DNA of 64,000 nt from Bacillus oleivorans (GTDB lineage Bacteria > Bacillota > Bacilli > Bacillales > JC228), in assembly GCF_900207585.1 (NCBI RefSeq), contig NZ_OAOP01000005.1:186001-250000 (forward strand), read 5' to 3'. Of the stretch, positions 56,234-64,000 are shown in pieces. The first letter of the stretch is position 1, and each line of letters begins with the position of its first letter. Position numbers and translations under genes: made by a program. A model generated the notes under the pieces. That model had not been told where the DNA came from. It worked only from the letters and a program-made list of their open reading frames with translations, and ran no database searches.

Positions 56234-56459
56234 GAAACGGATCCCTTCTTTCTATAAAACTATTATATGGACTAGATCATTATTTGAGAAGCAGTGATTC
56301 GTGTCCAATTAAAGATAATTAAAGGTAAATGATCCCTTTTATAAATGCTATTTTAGTATACTTTAGCTGCAAGGAAAAAAGCATATTTTTTTTCAAGATT
56401 AATGATTCTAATATATTTATAATTTCAAGAAAAAGCGGTTTTATTATGAATCCGGTTTC

Positions 56460-56488
56460 TTGACGCTCTATCCCAATGGGAGTAAAAT
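56460..56488 (+). promoter_or_regulatory. sigma-A promoter of sdhCAB
   Basis: TTGACG and TAAAAT are separated by 17 bp, giving a leader of about 70 nt. The remaining 56234-56459 is AT-rich divergent promoter DNA between yslB and sdhC, with no further site I can name. Confidence 0.65.
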
Positions 56489-56564
56489 GAACATGTCACA
56501 TTTCAACAATATGTAGAAGTGACTATTCTGCATAATTTATAGACTTGAGGGGGGTATTAGCTGC

Positions 56565-57176
56565 ATGGCAAATAATCGCGAGTTTCTAAATCGCAGATTA
56601 CACTCGCTATTGGGTGTCATTCCAATAGGGATCTTTTTAATCCAACATTTGGTTGTCAATCAATTTGCTACACGTGGGGAAGAAGCGTTTAATCAGGCTG
56701 CACATTTTATGGAAAGCCTGCCTTTCCGGATTGCTCTTGAAATCTTTGTGATTTATCTTCCACTGTTATTCCATGCTATTTATGGAATCTATATTGCATT
56801 TACAGCCAAAAACAACATTAGCCGATTAGGGTTTTTCCGAAACTGGATGTTTTTACTGCAGCGTGTCACTGGAATTATTACGCTTATTTTCATTGTATGG
56901 CACGTGTGGGAAACACGTGTTCAAGCTGCTTTTGGAGCACAAGTAAACTTTGACATGATGGAAAACATATTATCGAATCCATTTATGTTCTGGTTCTATG
57001 TTGTCGGTGTTATTTCTGCTATTTTCCACTTTGCGAATGGCCTTTGGTCTTTCTGTGTAAGCTGGGGACTTACAGTTACACCACGTTCACAACAGATTAC
57101 TACATATGTGACTTTAATTATCTTTGTCGCCCTTTCATATGTAGCAGTAAACACACTAACAGCATTTATTTCTTAA
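56565..57176 (+). CDS. sdhC: succinate dehydrogenase cytochrome b558 subunit
   Basis: Membrane anchor of complex II, holding two haems and passing electrons to menaquinone. The 203-residue protein has five predicted membrane spans (about 12-32, 57-80, 92-118, 138-158, 175-197) with candidate haem His residues in LIQHLV, LLFHAIYG, FIVWHVWE and IFHFANG, the layout of Bacillus SdhC. GAGGGGGG precedes the ATG. First gene of sdhCAB. Confidence 0.94.
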   Translation: MANNREFLNRRLHSLLGVIPIGIFLIQHLVVNQFATRGEEAFNQAAHFMESLPFRIALEIFVIYLPLLFHAIYGIYIAFTAKNNISRLGFFRNWMFLLQRVTGIITLIFIVWHVWETRVQAAFGAQVNFDMMENILSNPFMFWFYVVGVISAIFHFANGLWSFCVSWGLTVTPRSQQITTYVTLIIFVALSYVAVNTLTAFIS

Positions 57177-57199
57177 AGTAGAAGGAGTGAGTCAGACAA

Positions 57200-58957
57200 A
57201 TGAGTAACGGCAAAATAATTGTTGTCGGCGGGGGTCTCGCAGGACTCATGGCAACAATTAAAATCGCAGAAACTGGTACACCCGTAGATCTTTTCTCCCT
57301 TGTTCCTGTAAAACGCTCTCACTCTGTATGTGCACAAGGCGGAATTAATGGAGCGGTCAATACAAAAGGGGAAGGAGATTCTCCTTGGATTCACTTTGAC
57401 GATACGATTTACGGCGGTGACTTTTTAGCTAATCAGCCGCCTGTAAAAGCTATGTGTGAAGCGGCACCAGGAATTATTCACTTATTTGACCGGATGGGTG
57501 TTATGTTTAACCGTACACCTGAGGGATTATTAGATTTCCGTCGTTTTGGCGGAACACAGCATCACCGTACTGCTTACGCTGGTGCTACAACAGGACAACA
57601 ATTGCTTTATGCATTAGATGAACAGGTTCGTCGCCATGAAGTAGCCGGTTTAGTAACCAAGTATGAAGGCTGGGAATTTTTAGGTACAGTCCTTGATGAT
57701 GATGGCCGAGCCCGCGGTATTGTTGGTCAAGATCTAAGATCTATGGACATCAAAGCATTCCCTGCGGATGCTGTTATTATGGCAACTGGGGGACCTGGAA
57801 TTATCTTTGGTAAATCCACAAACTCTATTATCAATACAGGTTCCGCTGCTTCTATTGTATATCAGCAAGGAGCATATTATGCGAACGGAGAGTTCATCCA
57901 AATTCACCCTACAGCGATTCCTGGTGATGATAAACTTCGTCTTATGAGTGAATCTGCCCGTGGGGAAGGCGGACGTGTTTGGACTTATAAAGACGGTAAG
58001 CCTTGGTACTTCCTAGAAGAGAAATACCCTGCTTACGGAAACTTAGTTCCACGTGATATCGCAACACGTGAAATTTTCCACGTGTGTGTCGATGAAAAGC
58101 TTGGAATTAACGGCGAAAACATGGTTTACCTTGATCTTTCTCATAAAGATTCTAAAGAATTAGATGTTAAGCTTGGCGGAATTATCGAAATCTATGAAAA
58201 GTTCATGGGTGAAGATCCGCGTAAAGTACCGATGAAAATCTTCCCTGCTGTTCACTATTCAATGGGTGGACTTTGGGTTGACTATAATCAACAAACGAAC
58301 ATTCCAGGCCTATTTGCTGCTGGTGAATGTGATTACTCTCAGCACGGTGCGAACCGCCTTGGAGCTAACTCGCTTCTATCTGCGATTTACGGCGGAATGG
58401 TTGCTGGACCGAAAGCGGTTGAATATATGAAAGGTCTTGATCAATCTACAGATGGTCTTTCTTCGAATCTTTTTGACTCAGCTGTTAAGAAGGAAGAAGA
58501 AAAATGGGAAAGTATCATGGCAATGGACGGTACGGAAAATGCTTACGTTCTTCACAAAGAACTTGGTGAATGGATGACTGATAACGTAACCGTTGTTCGC
58601 TTCAATGATAAACTTCTAAAAACAGATGAGAAGATCCAAGAGCTTTTAGAACGTTATCAAAATATTAACGTAAACGATACAGCACGCTGGAGCAACCAAG
58701 GGGCTACATTTACTCGCCAGCTTCAAAACATGCTGCAATTAGCACGTGTTATTACAATTGGTGCATATAACCGTAATGAAAGCCGTGGCGCCCACTACAA
58801 ACCAGACTTCCCAGATCGTAATGATGATCAATGGATGAAAACAACGATGGCGAAGTTTGTTGGGGAAAATGAAGCACCTCAATTCCACTATGAAGATATA
58901 GATGTTTCATTAATTAAGCCGCGTGTTCGTGACTATTCAAAAAAGAAAGGGGAATAA
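57200..58957 (+). CDS. sdhA: succinate dehydrogenase flavoprotein subunit
   Basis: Covalent-FAD subunit that oxidises succinate to fumarate. The 585-residue protein has the dinucleotide motif VVGGGLAGLMA at the N terminus, the segment SVCAQGGINGAVN, and the active-site regions RRFGGTQHHRTAY and HYSMGGLWVD; GANRLGANSLL lies near residue 395. AAGGAG precedes the ATG at slightly long distance. It lies 23 bp after sdhC and 6 bp before sdhB, in one operon. Confidence 0.96.
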   Translation: MSNGKIIVVGGGLAGLMATIKIAETGTPVDLFSLVPVKRSHSVCAQGGINGAVNTKGEGDSPWIHFDDTIYGGDFLANQPPVKAMCEAAPGIIHLFDRMGVMFNRTPEGLLDFRRFGGTQHHRTAYAGATTGQQLLYALDEQVRRHEVAGLVTKYEGWEFLGTVLDDDGRARGIVGQDLRSMDIKAFPADAVIMATGGPGIIFGKSTNSIINTGSAASIVYQQGAYYANGEFIQIHPTAIPGDDKLRLMSESARGEGGRVWTYKDGKPWYFLEEKYPAYGNLVPRDIATREIFHVCVDEKLGINGENMVYLDLSHKDSKELDVKLGGIIEIYEKFMGEDPRKVPMKIFPAVHYSMGGLWVDYNQQTNIPGLFAAGECDYSQHGANRLGANSLLSAIYGGMVAGPKAVEYMKGLDQSTDGLSSNLFDSAVKKEEEKWESIMAMDGTENAYVLHKELGEWMTDNVTVVRFNDKLLKTDEKIQELLERYQNINVNDTARWSNQGATFTRQLQNMLQLARVITIGAYNRNESRGAHYKPDFPDRNDDQWMKTTMAKFVGENEAPQFHYEDIDVSLIKPRVRDYSKKKGE

Positions 58958-58963
58958 TGAAGG

Positions 58964-59734
58964 ATGGCTACAGAGACTCAAACTAAAACCGTACGCTTTA
59001 TCATAACTCGACAAGACAATCCAAATGCCACCCCTTATCAAGAAGAATTTGAATTAGACTATAGACCGAATATGAACGTTATTTCCGCTCTCATGGAGAT
59101 CAGACGGAACCCTGTTAACACAAAAGGTGAAAAAGTTGCTCCTGTTACTTGGGAAATGAACTGTTTAGAAGAGGTTTGTGGCGCTTGTTCAATGGTGATT
59201 AACGGAAAACCTCGTCAATCTTGTACAGCTCTCGTTGATCAATTAGAACAGCCAATTCGCTTAGAACCAATGAGAACATTCCCGGTTGTACGTGACCTTC
59301 AAGTCGACCGCAGCCGTATGTTCGATTCCTTGAAAAAGGTAAAAGCTTGGATTCCAATCGACGGAACTTACGATCTAGGTCCTGGACCACGTATGCCAGA
59401 AAGAAAACGTCAATGGGCGTATGAACTTTCTAAATGTATGACATGTGGTGTTTGCTTAGAAGCATGTCCAAATGTAAACAGCAATTCCAACTTCATTGGA
59501 CCTGCACCACTTTCTCAAGTTCGTCTATTTAATGCTCATCCAACAGGTGCGATGAACAAAGCAGAAAGATTAGATGCAATAATGGGAGATGGCGGGCTTG
59601 CCAATTGCGGTAACTCGCAAAACTGTGTGCAATCCTGTCCAAAAGGTATTCCATTAACAACTTCAATCGCTGCATTAAACCGTGACACTACGGTGCAAAT
59701 GTTCCGTAACTTCTTCGGAAGCGATCAAATTTAA
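58964..59734 (+). CDS. sdhB: succinate dehydrogenase iron-sulfur subunit
   Basis: Carries the [2Fe-2S], [4Fe-4S] and [3Fe-4S] clusters from SdhA to SdhC. The 256-residue protein shows CLEEVCGACSMVINGK plus a later Cys (2Fe-2S), CMTCGVCLEACP (4Fe-4S) and CGNSQNCVQSCPKGIP (3Fe-4S). Start is ATG at 58964 beside the sdhA stop, so translation is probably coupled. A terminator follows. Confidence 0.96.
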   Translation: MATETQTKTVRFIITRQDNPNATPYQEEFELDYRPNMNVISALMEIRRNPVNTKGEKVAPVTWEMNCLEEVCGACSMVINGKPRQSCTALVDQLEQPIRLEPMRTFPVVRDLQVDRSRMFDSLKKVKAWIPIDGTYDLGPGPRMPERKRQWAYELSKCMTCGVCLEACPNVNSNSNFIGPAPLSQVRLFNAHPTGAMNKAERLDAIMGDGGLANCGNSQNCVQSCPKGIPLTTSIAALNRDTTVQMFRNFFGSDQI

Positions 59735-59747
59735 TGATAATTCAAAG

Positions 59748-59774
59748 CTGTCCTCAGGTTGAGGGCAGTTTTTT
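59748..59774 (+). terminator. intrinsic terminator after sdhB
   Basis: CTGTCCTC pairs with GAGGGCAG (one G-U), followed by TTTTTT. Confidence 0.9.
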
Positions 59775-59843
59775 GTATCGATTTTATTTGCAGCGATAAA
59801 ACGCAAAAAAATTGTTTTTAGAATCACTTCCCAAAACATAGCA

Positions 59844-60000
59844 GCTGCTCCAACACAAATATCCTCGCTCCAAAAATTGCGAAAGCTGCTCTAACACAAA
59901 TATCCTCGTTCCAAAAAGTCCGGAATCCGCACCCTCACAAAGAACCGCTCTAAAAAGTATGAAACTGCTCAATCCCAATGATTACCGCTTCACGAATCGA
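59844..60000. repeat. degenerate tandem repeat, ~41 bp period
   Basis: Four units start near 59844, 59885, 59927 and 59964, each beginning with a form of GCTGCTC. The first two are close copies (GCTGCTCYAACACAAATATC, then CTCG). Steps are 41, 42 and 37 bp. It fills the gap between the sdhB terminator and ysmA. Confidence 0.7.
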
Positions 60001-60083
60001 GAGGTTTAAAAGTAATAGTTCCGAATTTTCGAATTTTACGCTACAATAAAATGAATCACAATTCATTTTATGGGGTGGTACAC

Positions 60084-60545
60084 ATGAAAAATATTTCTTA
60101 TATAAAAGATTTCGCTAAATGGAAAGAAGGATTTTCTTTTTACCAGGAAATAACGGTTCGTTTTTCGGAAACAGATATGTATGGACATTTGAACAATACT
60201 GTTCCTTTTACATATTATGAAGTAGCGAGAATTGAATTTTTTAAACATTTAGGATTCATGAATAGCTGGCTGAATCCTAACGGCGAAAAGATCCCGGTAG
60301 TTGCTGATTTGCAATGCGATTTTTGGAAGCAGGTCTATTTTGGGGAAACCCTTCGAATTTTTGTTAAGGTCCATCATGTGGGTACATCATCACTAGACTT
60401 ACATTACCTGGCAGTCAATGTGAAGGACGAACCTGTGTTTACTGGGAGAGGAGCCGCTGTACAAATTTCAAAAGTAACAGGAAAAAGCGTCCCTTGGACA
60501 GACGAGGAAAAAGAGGAATGGAGCCGTTGTATGTATTTAGAATAG
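60084..60545 (+). CDS. ysmA: acyl-CoA thioesterase (hot-dog, YsmA-like)
   Basis: A 4HBT-type thioesterase of 153 residues. The motif VRFSETDMYGHLNNTVPFTYYEVARIEF (residues about 26-53) is the hallmark of YbgC/FadM-like enzymes, with the catalytic Asp in SETDMYGH. The natural acyl-CoA substrate is unknown. The open frame reaches 60051, but GGGGTGG lies 6 bp before the ATG at 60084. The position between sdhB and gerE matches B. subtilis ysmA. Confidence 0.87.
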   Translation: MKNISYIKDFAKWKEGFSFYQEITVRFSETDMYGHLNNTVPFTYYEVARIEFFKHLGFMNSWLNPNGEKIPVVADLQCDFWKQVYFGETLRIFVKVHHVGTSSLDLHYLAVNVKDEPVFTGRGAAVQISKVTGKSVPWTDEEKEEWSRCMYLE

Positions 60546-60595
60546 GATAATCACACATTTTTATAAATATATGATTCTTGCCCCTGAATCCAGTC

Positions 60596-60623
60596 ACTCC
60601 GGAGTAGAAATTCACATATGATA
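60596..60623 (+). promoter_or_regulatory. candidate sigma-K promoter of gerE
   Basis: CATATGATA (60615-60623) fits CATANNNTA exactly, with AC 17 bp upstream. gerE is sigma-K-dependent in B. subtilis, late in the mother cell. Confidence 0.6.
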
Positions 60624-60688
60624 CTATGACTAAATATACACCCATCCCCGCGGTTCTCAGCTGGCGAAGGCAAGGAGGGTAAAAGTAG

Positions 60689-60913
60689 TTGAAGGAGAAG
60701 GAATACAATCATAAGCCGTTACTCACAAAGAGAGAGAGAGAAGTATTCGAGCTGTTAGTTCAGGATAAAACAACAAAAGAAATAGCCAGTGAGCTATTTA
60801 TCAGTGAAAAAACGGTTCGGAACCATATTTCCAATGCCATGCAAAAGCTCGGTGTCAAGGGGCGGTCACAAGCAGTCGTTGAGCTTTTACGCATGGGAGA
60901 ATTGAAATTATAA
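60689..60913 (+). CDS. gerE: spore germination/coat transcription factor GerE
   Basis: A LuxR-type DNA-binding protein that controls late mother-cell coat genes. The 74-residue product is essentially one helix-turn-helix domain ([43 protein letters not shown]), the normal GerE length. Start is TTG at 60689, 8 bp after AAGGAGGGT. A sigma-K-like promoter lies upstream and a terminator follows. Confidence 0.96.
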   Translation: MKEKEYNHKPLLTKREREVFELLVQDKTTKEIASELFISEKTVRNHISNAMQKLGVKGRSQAVVELLRMGELKL

Positions 60914-61043
60914 AAACGTGGCAATCGTCGTGTACTTTTGCACCCGGCTTGCCTCGTTGAACTTACACTTTATACCTACAATGGGCAGCAAAGTAATTGG
61001 CACACTTGCTGACCAAAACAGCTTTTTTAAAGTGTAACATACA

Positions 61044-61075
61044 CCGGCCATCCATTGGAGGCCGGTTGTTATTAT
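61044..61075 (+). terminator. intrinsic terminator after gerE
   Basis: CCGGCC and GGCCGG form a stem around a 10-base loop, followed by TTGTTATTATTTT. Confidence 0.75.
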
Positions 61076-61134
61076 TTTATTACCAAATTATTAACTCTCA
61101 TTTTGATATAATGAAATTACAAGTTTGTCATCAT

Positions 61135-61295
61135 GTATCTTCAGCGCACAGAGACAATCGCACTTATCCAGCCTTATGCGTATTTCTTCAAGATATTTCA
61201 CCTCCTGTTATAGAAGCAAAGATCCCTTCTATGTCGGAGCTTTTTTGCGCTTGTCGAGCTTGTTTCAAGACGCTTCCGCTTTGGAGTTAAGGAAA
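61135..61295. repeat. degraded dispersed repeat between gerE and ysmB
   Basis: The 5' part (TATCTTCAGCGCACAG) and 3' part (GCGCTTGTCGAGCTTG, then GACGCTTCCGCTTT) resemble the termini of the dispersed Bacillaceae repeat seen at 37360-37510, more decayed. Open frames of 68 and 97 codons across it are artefacts. The rest of the 533-bp gap holds the gerE terminator and AT-rich DNA before ysmB. Confidence 0.5.
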
Positions 61296-61446
61296 CTTTT
61301 CTTCAAAGACATTTTACGAATTGGTGCTTGATATTCTAGCAATAACGTAAGAAAATAATAGAATAGGTATATTTTCAAGATATTTTACAATAATTTTGGT
61401 GATATATGGAGGAATAACCAAAAAAAAATGTAAAGGAGCTGGGGAT

Positions 61447-61899
61447 ATGGAAAAACAAGCACGAGTAATAGACAAATCAATTGTAGCTTCAATCGAGAAA
61501 GAATTACGTTTTATTTCAGGAATTACGAAACAAAAAGGCCGTGAAATTCTAAGTAACTATACAATTACTCCCCCGCAATTTGTGGCACTTCAATGGTTAA
61601 GAGAATTAGGGGACATGACAATTGGAGATTTATCCAATAAAATGTACCTAGCCTTTAGTACCACTACAGATCTTGTAGATCGGATGGAGAAAAATCAATT
61701 GGTAGTGCGCGTAAAAGACCCTAACGACCGGCGCGTAGTTCGCATTCATTTATTAGAAGAAGGCGAACGGATTATTGATGAAGTAATTAAAAAACGACAA
61801 CAATATCTTGAAGGAATCATGTATAATTTTAGCGATGAAGAAATCGATCTATTAAATACGCTCTTAAAAAAACTTCTTCAAGAAATGAAAAAAGATTGA
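61447..61899 (+). CDS. ysmB: MarR-family transcriptional regulator YsmB
   Basis: A 150-residue MarR-type winged-helix regulator; target and ligand are unknown. Helix-turn-helix and wing: GDMTIGDLSNKMYLAFSTTTDLVDRMEKN (about 62-90), then VVRVKDPNDRRVVRIHLLEEG (about 92-112). The open frame extends to 61396, but AAAGGAG lies 8 bp before the ATG at 61447. racE starts 10 bp downstream, so they are co-transcribed, as in B. subtilis (ysmB-racE). Confidence 0.9.
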   Translation: MEKQARVIDKSIVASIEKELRFISGITKQKGREILSNYTITPPQFVALQWLRELGDMTIGDLSNKMYLAFSTTTDLVDRMEKNQLVVRVKDPNDRRVVRIHLLEEGERIIDEVIKKRQQYLEGIMYNFSDEEIDLLNTLLKKLLQEMKKD

Positions 61900-61909
61900 G
61901 GGGAGTTAG

Positions 61910-62713
61910 TTGAAGCAACCTATTGGCATCATGGATTCGGGAGTAGGCGGTTTGACGGTTGTCAAAGAAGTTATGCGCCAGCTTCCAAACGAACAGGTGA
62001 TTTACATAGGGGATACGGCTAGATGTCCTTATGGACCAAGAACTAAGGATGAAGTTCGTGCCTTTACTTGGCAGATGACAAGATTTCTTTTAGAACAAAA
62101 TGTAAAAATGCTAGTCATTGCCTGTAATACAGCTACAGCTGTGACCCTATCGGAAATCCGGTCAGCATTAAAAATTCCAGTTCTCGGTGTTATTCATCCA
62201 GGCGCAAGGGCTGCGATTAAAACGACGCAAAACAATCAAATTGGTGTAATTGGGACAGAAGGAACAATTCGAAGTGAAGCCTATGTAAAAGCCCTCATGT
62301 CTATTAATCGGCATGTACATGTAAAAGGTTTAGCTTGTCCAAAATTTGTTCCACTTGTTGAAAGTGGAGAATTTAAAGGACCATTTGCAGAAAAAATTGT
62401 GGAAGAGTCTCTTTCCCGATTTAAAGGAAATGGAATTGATACTTTAATTCTGGGATGTACTCATTATCCGTTATTAGAAGAAACGATTTCCCGCTACTTA
62501 GGGCCAGATGTACAGATTATAAGCTCAGGTGAGGAAACGGCAAGAGAAATGAGCACTATTTTATATTTTCAGGACTTATTAAATTCTTCTTCTGAGAGAC
62601 CCACTCATCAATTTTATACGACTGGTTCTTCAGGCCTATTTTCACAAATTGCGTGTGACTGGCTAGATTTAAGTTCAATACAGGTAGAAAGTATATCTTT
62701 AAGAAACTATTAA
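61910..62713 (+). CDS. racE: glutamate racemase
   Basis: Makes D-glutamate for peptidoglycan. The 267-residue, cofactor-independent enzyme has the N-terminal GIMDSGVGGLTVVKEV and IYIGDTARCPYGPR, and the two catalytic cysteines in VIACNTATA (about residue 72) and LGCTHYPLL (about residue 184). Start is TTG at 61910 after GAGGGGAG. It overlaps no other gene and is followed by a terminator. Confidence 0.95.
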   Translation: MKQPIGIMDSGVGGLTVVKEVMRQLPNEQVIYIGDTARCPYGPRTKDEVRAFTWQMTRFLLEQNVKMLVIACNTATAVTLSEIRSALKIPVLGVIHPGARAAIKTTQNNQIGVIGTEGTIRSEAYVKALMSINRHVHVKGLACPKFVPLVESGEFKGPFAEKIVEESLSRFKGNGIDTLILGCTHYPLLEETISRYLGPDVQIISSGEETAREMSTILYFQDLLNSSSERPTHQFYTTGSSGLFSQIACDWLDLSSIQVESISLRNY

Positions 62714-62749
62714 CAGTTCCAACGTAACGGAGGAGCTGTTATTTTTTTT
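62712..62749 (+). terminator. intrinsic terminator after racE
   Basis: AACAGTTCC pairs with GGAGCTGTT (one G-U), followed by a run of T. Confidence 0.85.
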
Positions 62750-62794
62750 GCTAATTCCAATTGAATCTCCTAAGAAAAAAATCATCGCGCCTGT

Positions 62795-62814
62795 ACAAAT
62801 TTCTTTGTACAAGA
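62795..62814. promoter_or_regulatory. perfect palindrome upstream of gerM
   Basis: TGTACAAA, TTTC, TTTGTACA: perfect 8-bp arms about 65 bp before gerM. It may be an operator or an RNA hairpin. No regulator is assigned. Confidence 0.45.
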
Positions 62815-62877
62815 TGGGTCTAAAAATTTTTTAGGCTCGTATACATGGTAGTACAAACTGTGTTAGGAGGTATTCAT

Positions 62878-63936
62878 ATGTCTAAGTTCGGAAAAAAATC
62901 AGTGACCGCCCTTTTATTAACTTCGGCAGTAACACTTGCAGGCTGTGGTTGGCTGGGGGGAGAGGAGAAGGAAAATATAGATCCGCCCGCTGATGTAACC
63001 ATGGTTGAGGAGGGGGAAAATTTAGACGATTTAGAACAGGACCAAACGGCTGATGCATCGGATAATCCACAAGTTCTCTATTTAATAGATGAAAATGGAT
63101 TTGTCGTTCCGCAAACGTTAGCTCTTCCATTCCCAGATGACTTAGCTGTCGCAAAGCAAGCACTTCAATATTTAGTTCAAGATGGGCCGGTTTCACAGCT
63201 TCTGCCTGATGGTTTCAGAGCTGTTCTGCCTGCCGGTACTGAGGTCGATTTAGATATTAAAGAAGATGGAACAGCTGTGGTCGACTTCTCAGAAGAATTT
63301 ACAACTTATAATTCTGAAGATGAGACAAGAATCTTACAGGCTGTGACATGGACACTTACCGAATTTGATACAATCGATCGAGTTCAATTTCGGGTAAGTG
63401 GCCATGACCAAACCGTTATGCCTGTGAATGGAACCCCAATTGGTGAGACTGCTTCAAGAAGTGACGGTATTAACTATGATACTTCAGGTATTATGGACAT
63501 TACAAATACTCGTCCTGTAACAGTATATTTCATTCACCAAGATGATGACTCTAAGTACTATGTTCCTGTCACAAAACGAGTAAGCAATCAGGTCGATAAT
63601 GAGATTGAAGCCGTTGTTCATGCACTTGTAGAAGGGCCTTCCTTAACAAGCGGCTTATTGCCAGGACTTAACCCTAATGTAGCATTAATAGAAGACCCAA
63701 CAGTTGAGAATGGTCAAGTAACTCTGAATTTCAATGATGGGATTCTTGGCAGCTTTTCAAGTATGATTATTACAGAAGATACGCTTAATTCTCTTGTTTT
63801 ATCGATTACTGAACAGCCAGAGGTTGAGAGTGTGTCGATTCTTGTAAATGGTGAAACAGAAGCAGTTACTGAGGATGGGGAATCTTTAGCAGAGCCAGTA
63901 ACCCGTCCAGAAAATGTGAACACAGGTAGTTTTTAA
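62878..63936 (+). CDS. gerM: germination/sporulation lipoprotein GerM
   Basis: Mother-cell lipoprotein of spore formers, needed for engulfment-stage wall/channel assembly and normal germination. The 352-residue precursor has a signal peptide with lipobox LAGC (about residues 18-21), an acidic linker, then two GerMN domains (about 60-185: LYLIDENGFVVPQTLALP, LPAGTEVDLDIKEDG; and about 205-330: VTVYFIHQDDDSKYYVPVTKRV, VTLNFNDGI). The frame reaches 62845, but GGAGGT lies 6 bp before the ATG at 62878. The position after racE matches B. subtilis. Confidence 0.93.
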   Translation: MSKFGKKSVTALLLTSAVTLAGCGWLGGEEKENIDPPADVTMVEEGENLDDLEQDQTADASDNPQVLYLIDENGFVVPQTLALPFPDDLAVAKQALQYLVQDGPVSQLLPDGFRAVLPAGTEVDLDIKEDGTAVVDFSEEFTTYNSEDETRILQAVTWTLTEFDTIDRVQFRVSGHDQTVMPVNGTPIGETASRSDGINYDTSGIMDITNTRPVTVYFIHQDDDSKYYVPVTKRVSNQVDNEIEAVVHALVEGPSLTSGLLPGLNPNVALIEDPTVENGQVTLNFNDGILGSFSSMIITEDTLNSLVLSITEQPEVESVSILVNGETEAVTEDGESLAEPVTRPENVNTGSF

Positions 63937-63968
63937 AAAAGATTTTTTGATATACTATATAATGAGCT

Positions 63969-64000
63969 AAGAGGTGGACACATGGTACCACCTCTTCTTT
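63969..64000 (+). terminator. hairpin after gerM at the window edge
   Basis: AAGAGGTGG and CCACCTCTT are perfect 9-bp arms (63969-63977 with 63988-63996), followed by CTTT at the window end. A TATAAT-like sequence at 63957 lies between gerM and the hairpin, so it could instead start a leader for the next gene. Confidence 0.55.

Noticed and set aside
60997-61331. Short open frames between gerE and ysmB
   Set aside because: They lie over the gerE terminator and a degraded repeat, and lack ribosome sites.

Overview
The window is a continuous stretch of housekeeping chromosome from a spore-forming Bacillaceae bacterium. Evidence: gene content and order follow the pfkA-to-gerM segment of Bacillus subtilis almost gene for gene. 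It carries spore genes (sspI, gerE, gerM, ytxC, ytaF), Gram-positive-type initiation genes (dnaB, dnaI), T-box and L-box leaders, strong AGGAGG-type ribosome sites, frequent TTG starts and a low G+C base composition. I cannot name the species. There are no tRNA or rRNA genes, no transposase, no phage genes and no CRISPR array.

Layout. 1-9.0 kb: glycolysis exit and TCA entry (pfkA, pyk, fxsA, ytvI on the minus strand, ytwI, citZ-icd-mdh). 9.1-12.2 kb: a hot-dog/MaoC protein and the phosphate two-component pair phoP-phoR. 12.4-17.4 kb: polA, mutM, ytaF, coaE. 17.4-20.4 kb: gapB with CcpN-like boxes, speD with an unusual leader, and a conserved hypothetical. 20.4-24.3 kb: nrdR, dnaB, dnaI, ytxC. 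24.3-28.8 kb: T-box-thrS, a hypothetical, then the L20 leader with infC-rpmI-rplT. 29.1-33.3 kb: ysdA, a VTT-domain membrane protein, a dimeric dUTPase-like protein, ysdC, sspI, ysgA. 33.3-37.3 kb: T-box-pheS-pheT. 37.6-43.0 kb: cvpA, polX, mutS2, a DUF350-like gene and a 28-codon membrane peptide gene. 43.0-50.1 kb: a SpoIID/LytB-type protein, then the fatty-acid degradation block lcfA, fadR, fadB, etfB, etfA. 50.3-55.7 kb: trxA, a D,D-carboxypeptidase lipoprotein, uvrC, L-box-lysC. 55.8-64.0 kb: yslB, sdhCAB, ysmA, gerE, ysmB, racE, gerM.

How the genes connect. Central carbon flow (pfkA, pyk, citZ, icd, mdh, sdhCAB) and its gluconeogenic counterpart (gapB) sit together with beta-oxidation (lcfA, fadB, etfBA), which feeds electrons and acetyl-CoA into the same cycle. 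Replication and repair genes (polA, mutM, dnaB, dnaI, polX, mutS2, uvrC, nrdR) and translation genes (thrS, pheST, infC-rpmI-rplT) fill most of the rest. Regulation is visible in the DNA: two T-boxes, one lysine riboswitch, one L20 leader, a candidate CcpA site at citZ, CcpN-like boxes at gapB, a near-perfect FadR-type palindrome at fadR, and sigma-K/sigma-G-like promoters at sporulation genes.

The least expected content is between operons. Three loci carry the same ~175-bp element made of four ~18-bp units in the fixed orientation + + - - with ~50, ~57, ~50 bp spacing. Three other loci carry degenerate tandem repeats with periods near 20.5, 51 and 41 bp. Further dispersed palindromic repeats lie in the thrS leader, downstream of pheT (where B. 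subtilis has rnhC and zapA) and upstream of ysmB. A ~102-bp element ending in a terminator-like hairpin occurs twice, just upstream of pheS and of polX. The speD leader can be drawn as a pseudoknot that hides its ribosome-binding site and may be an undescribed regulatory RNA.
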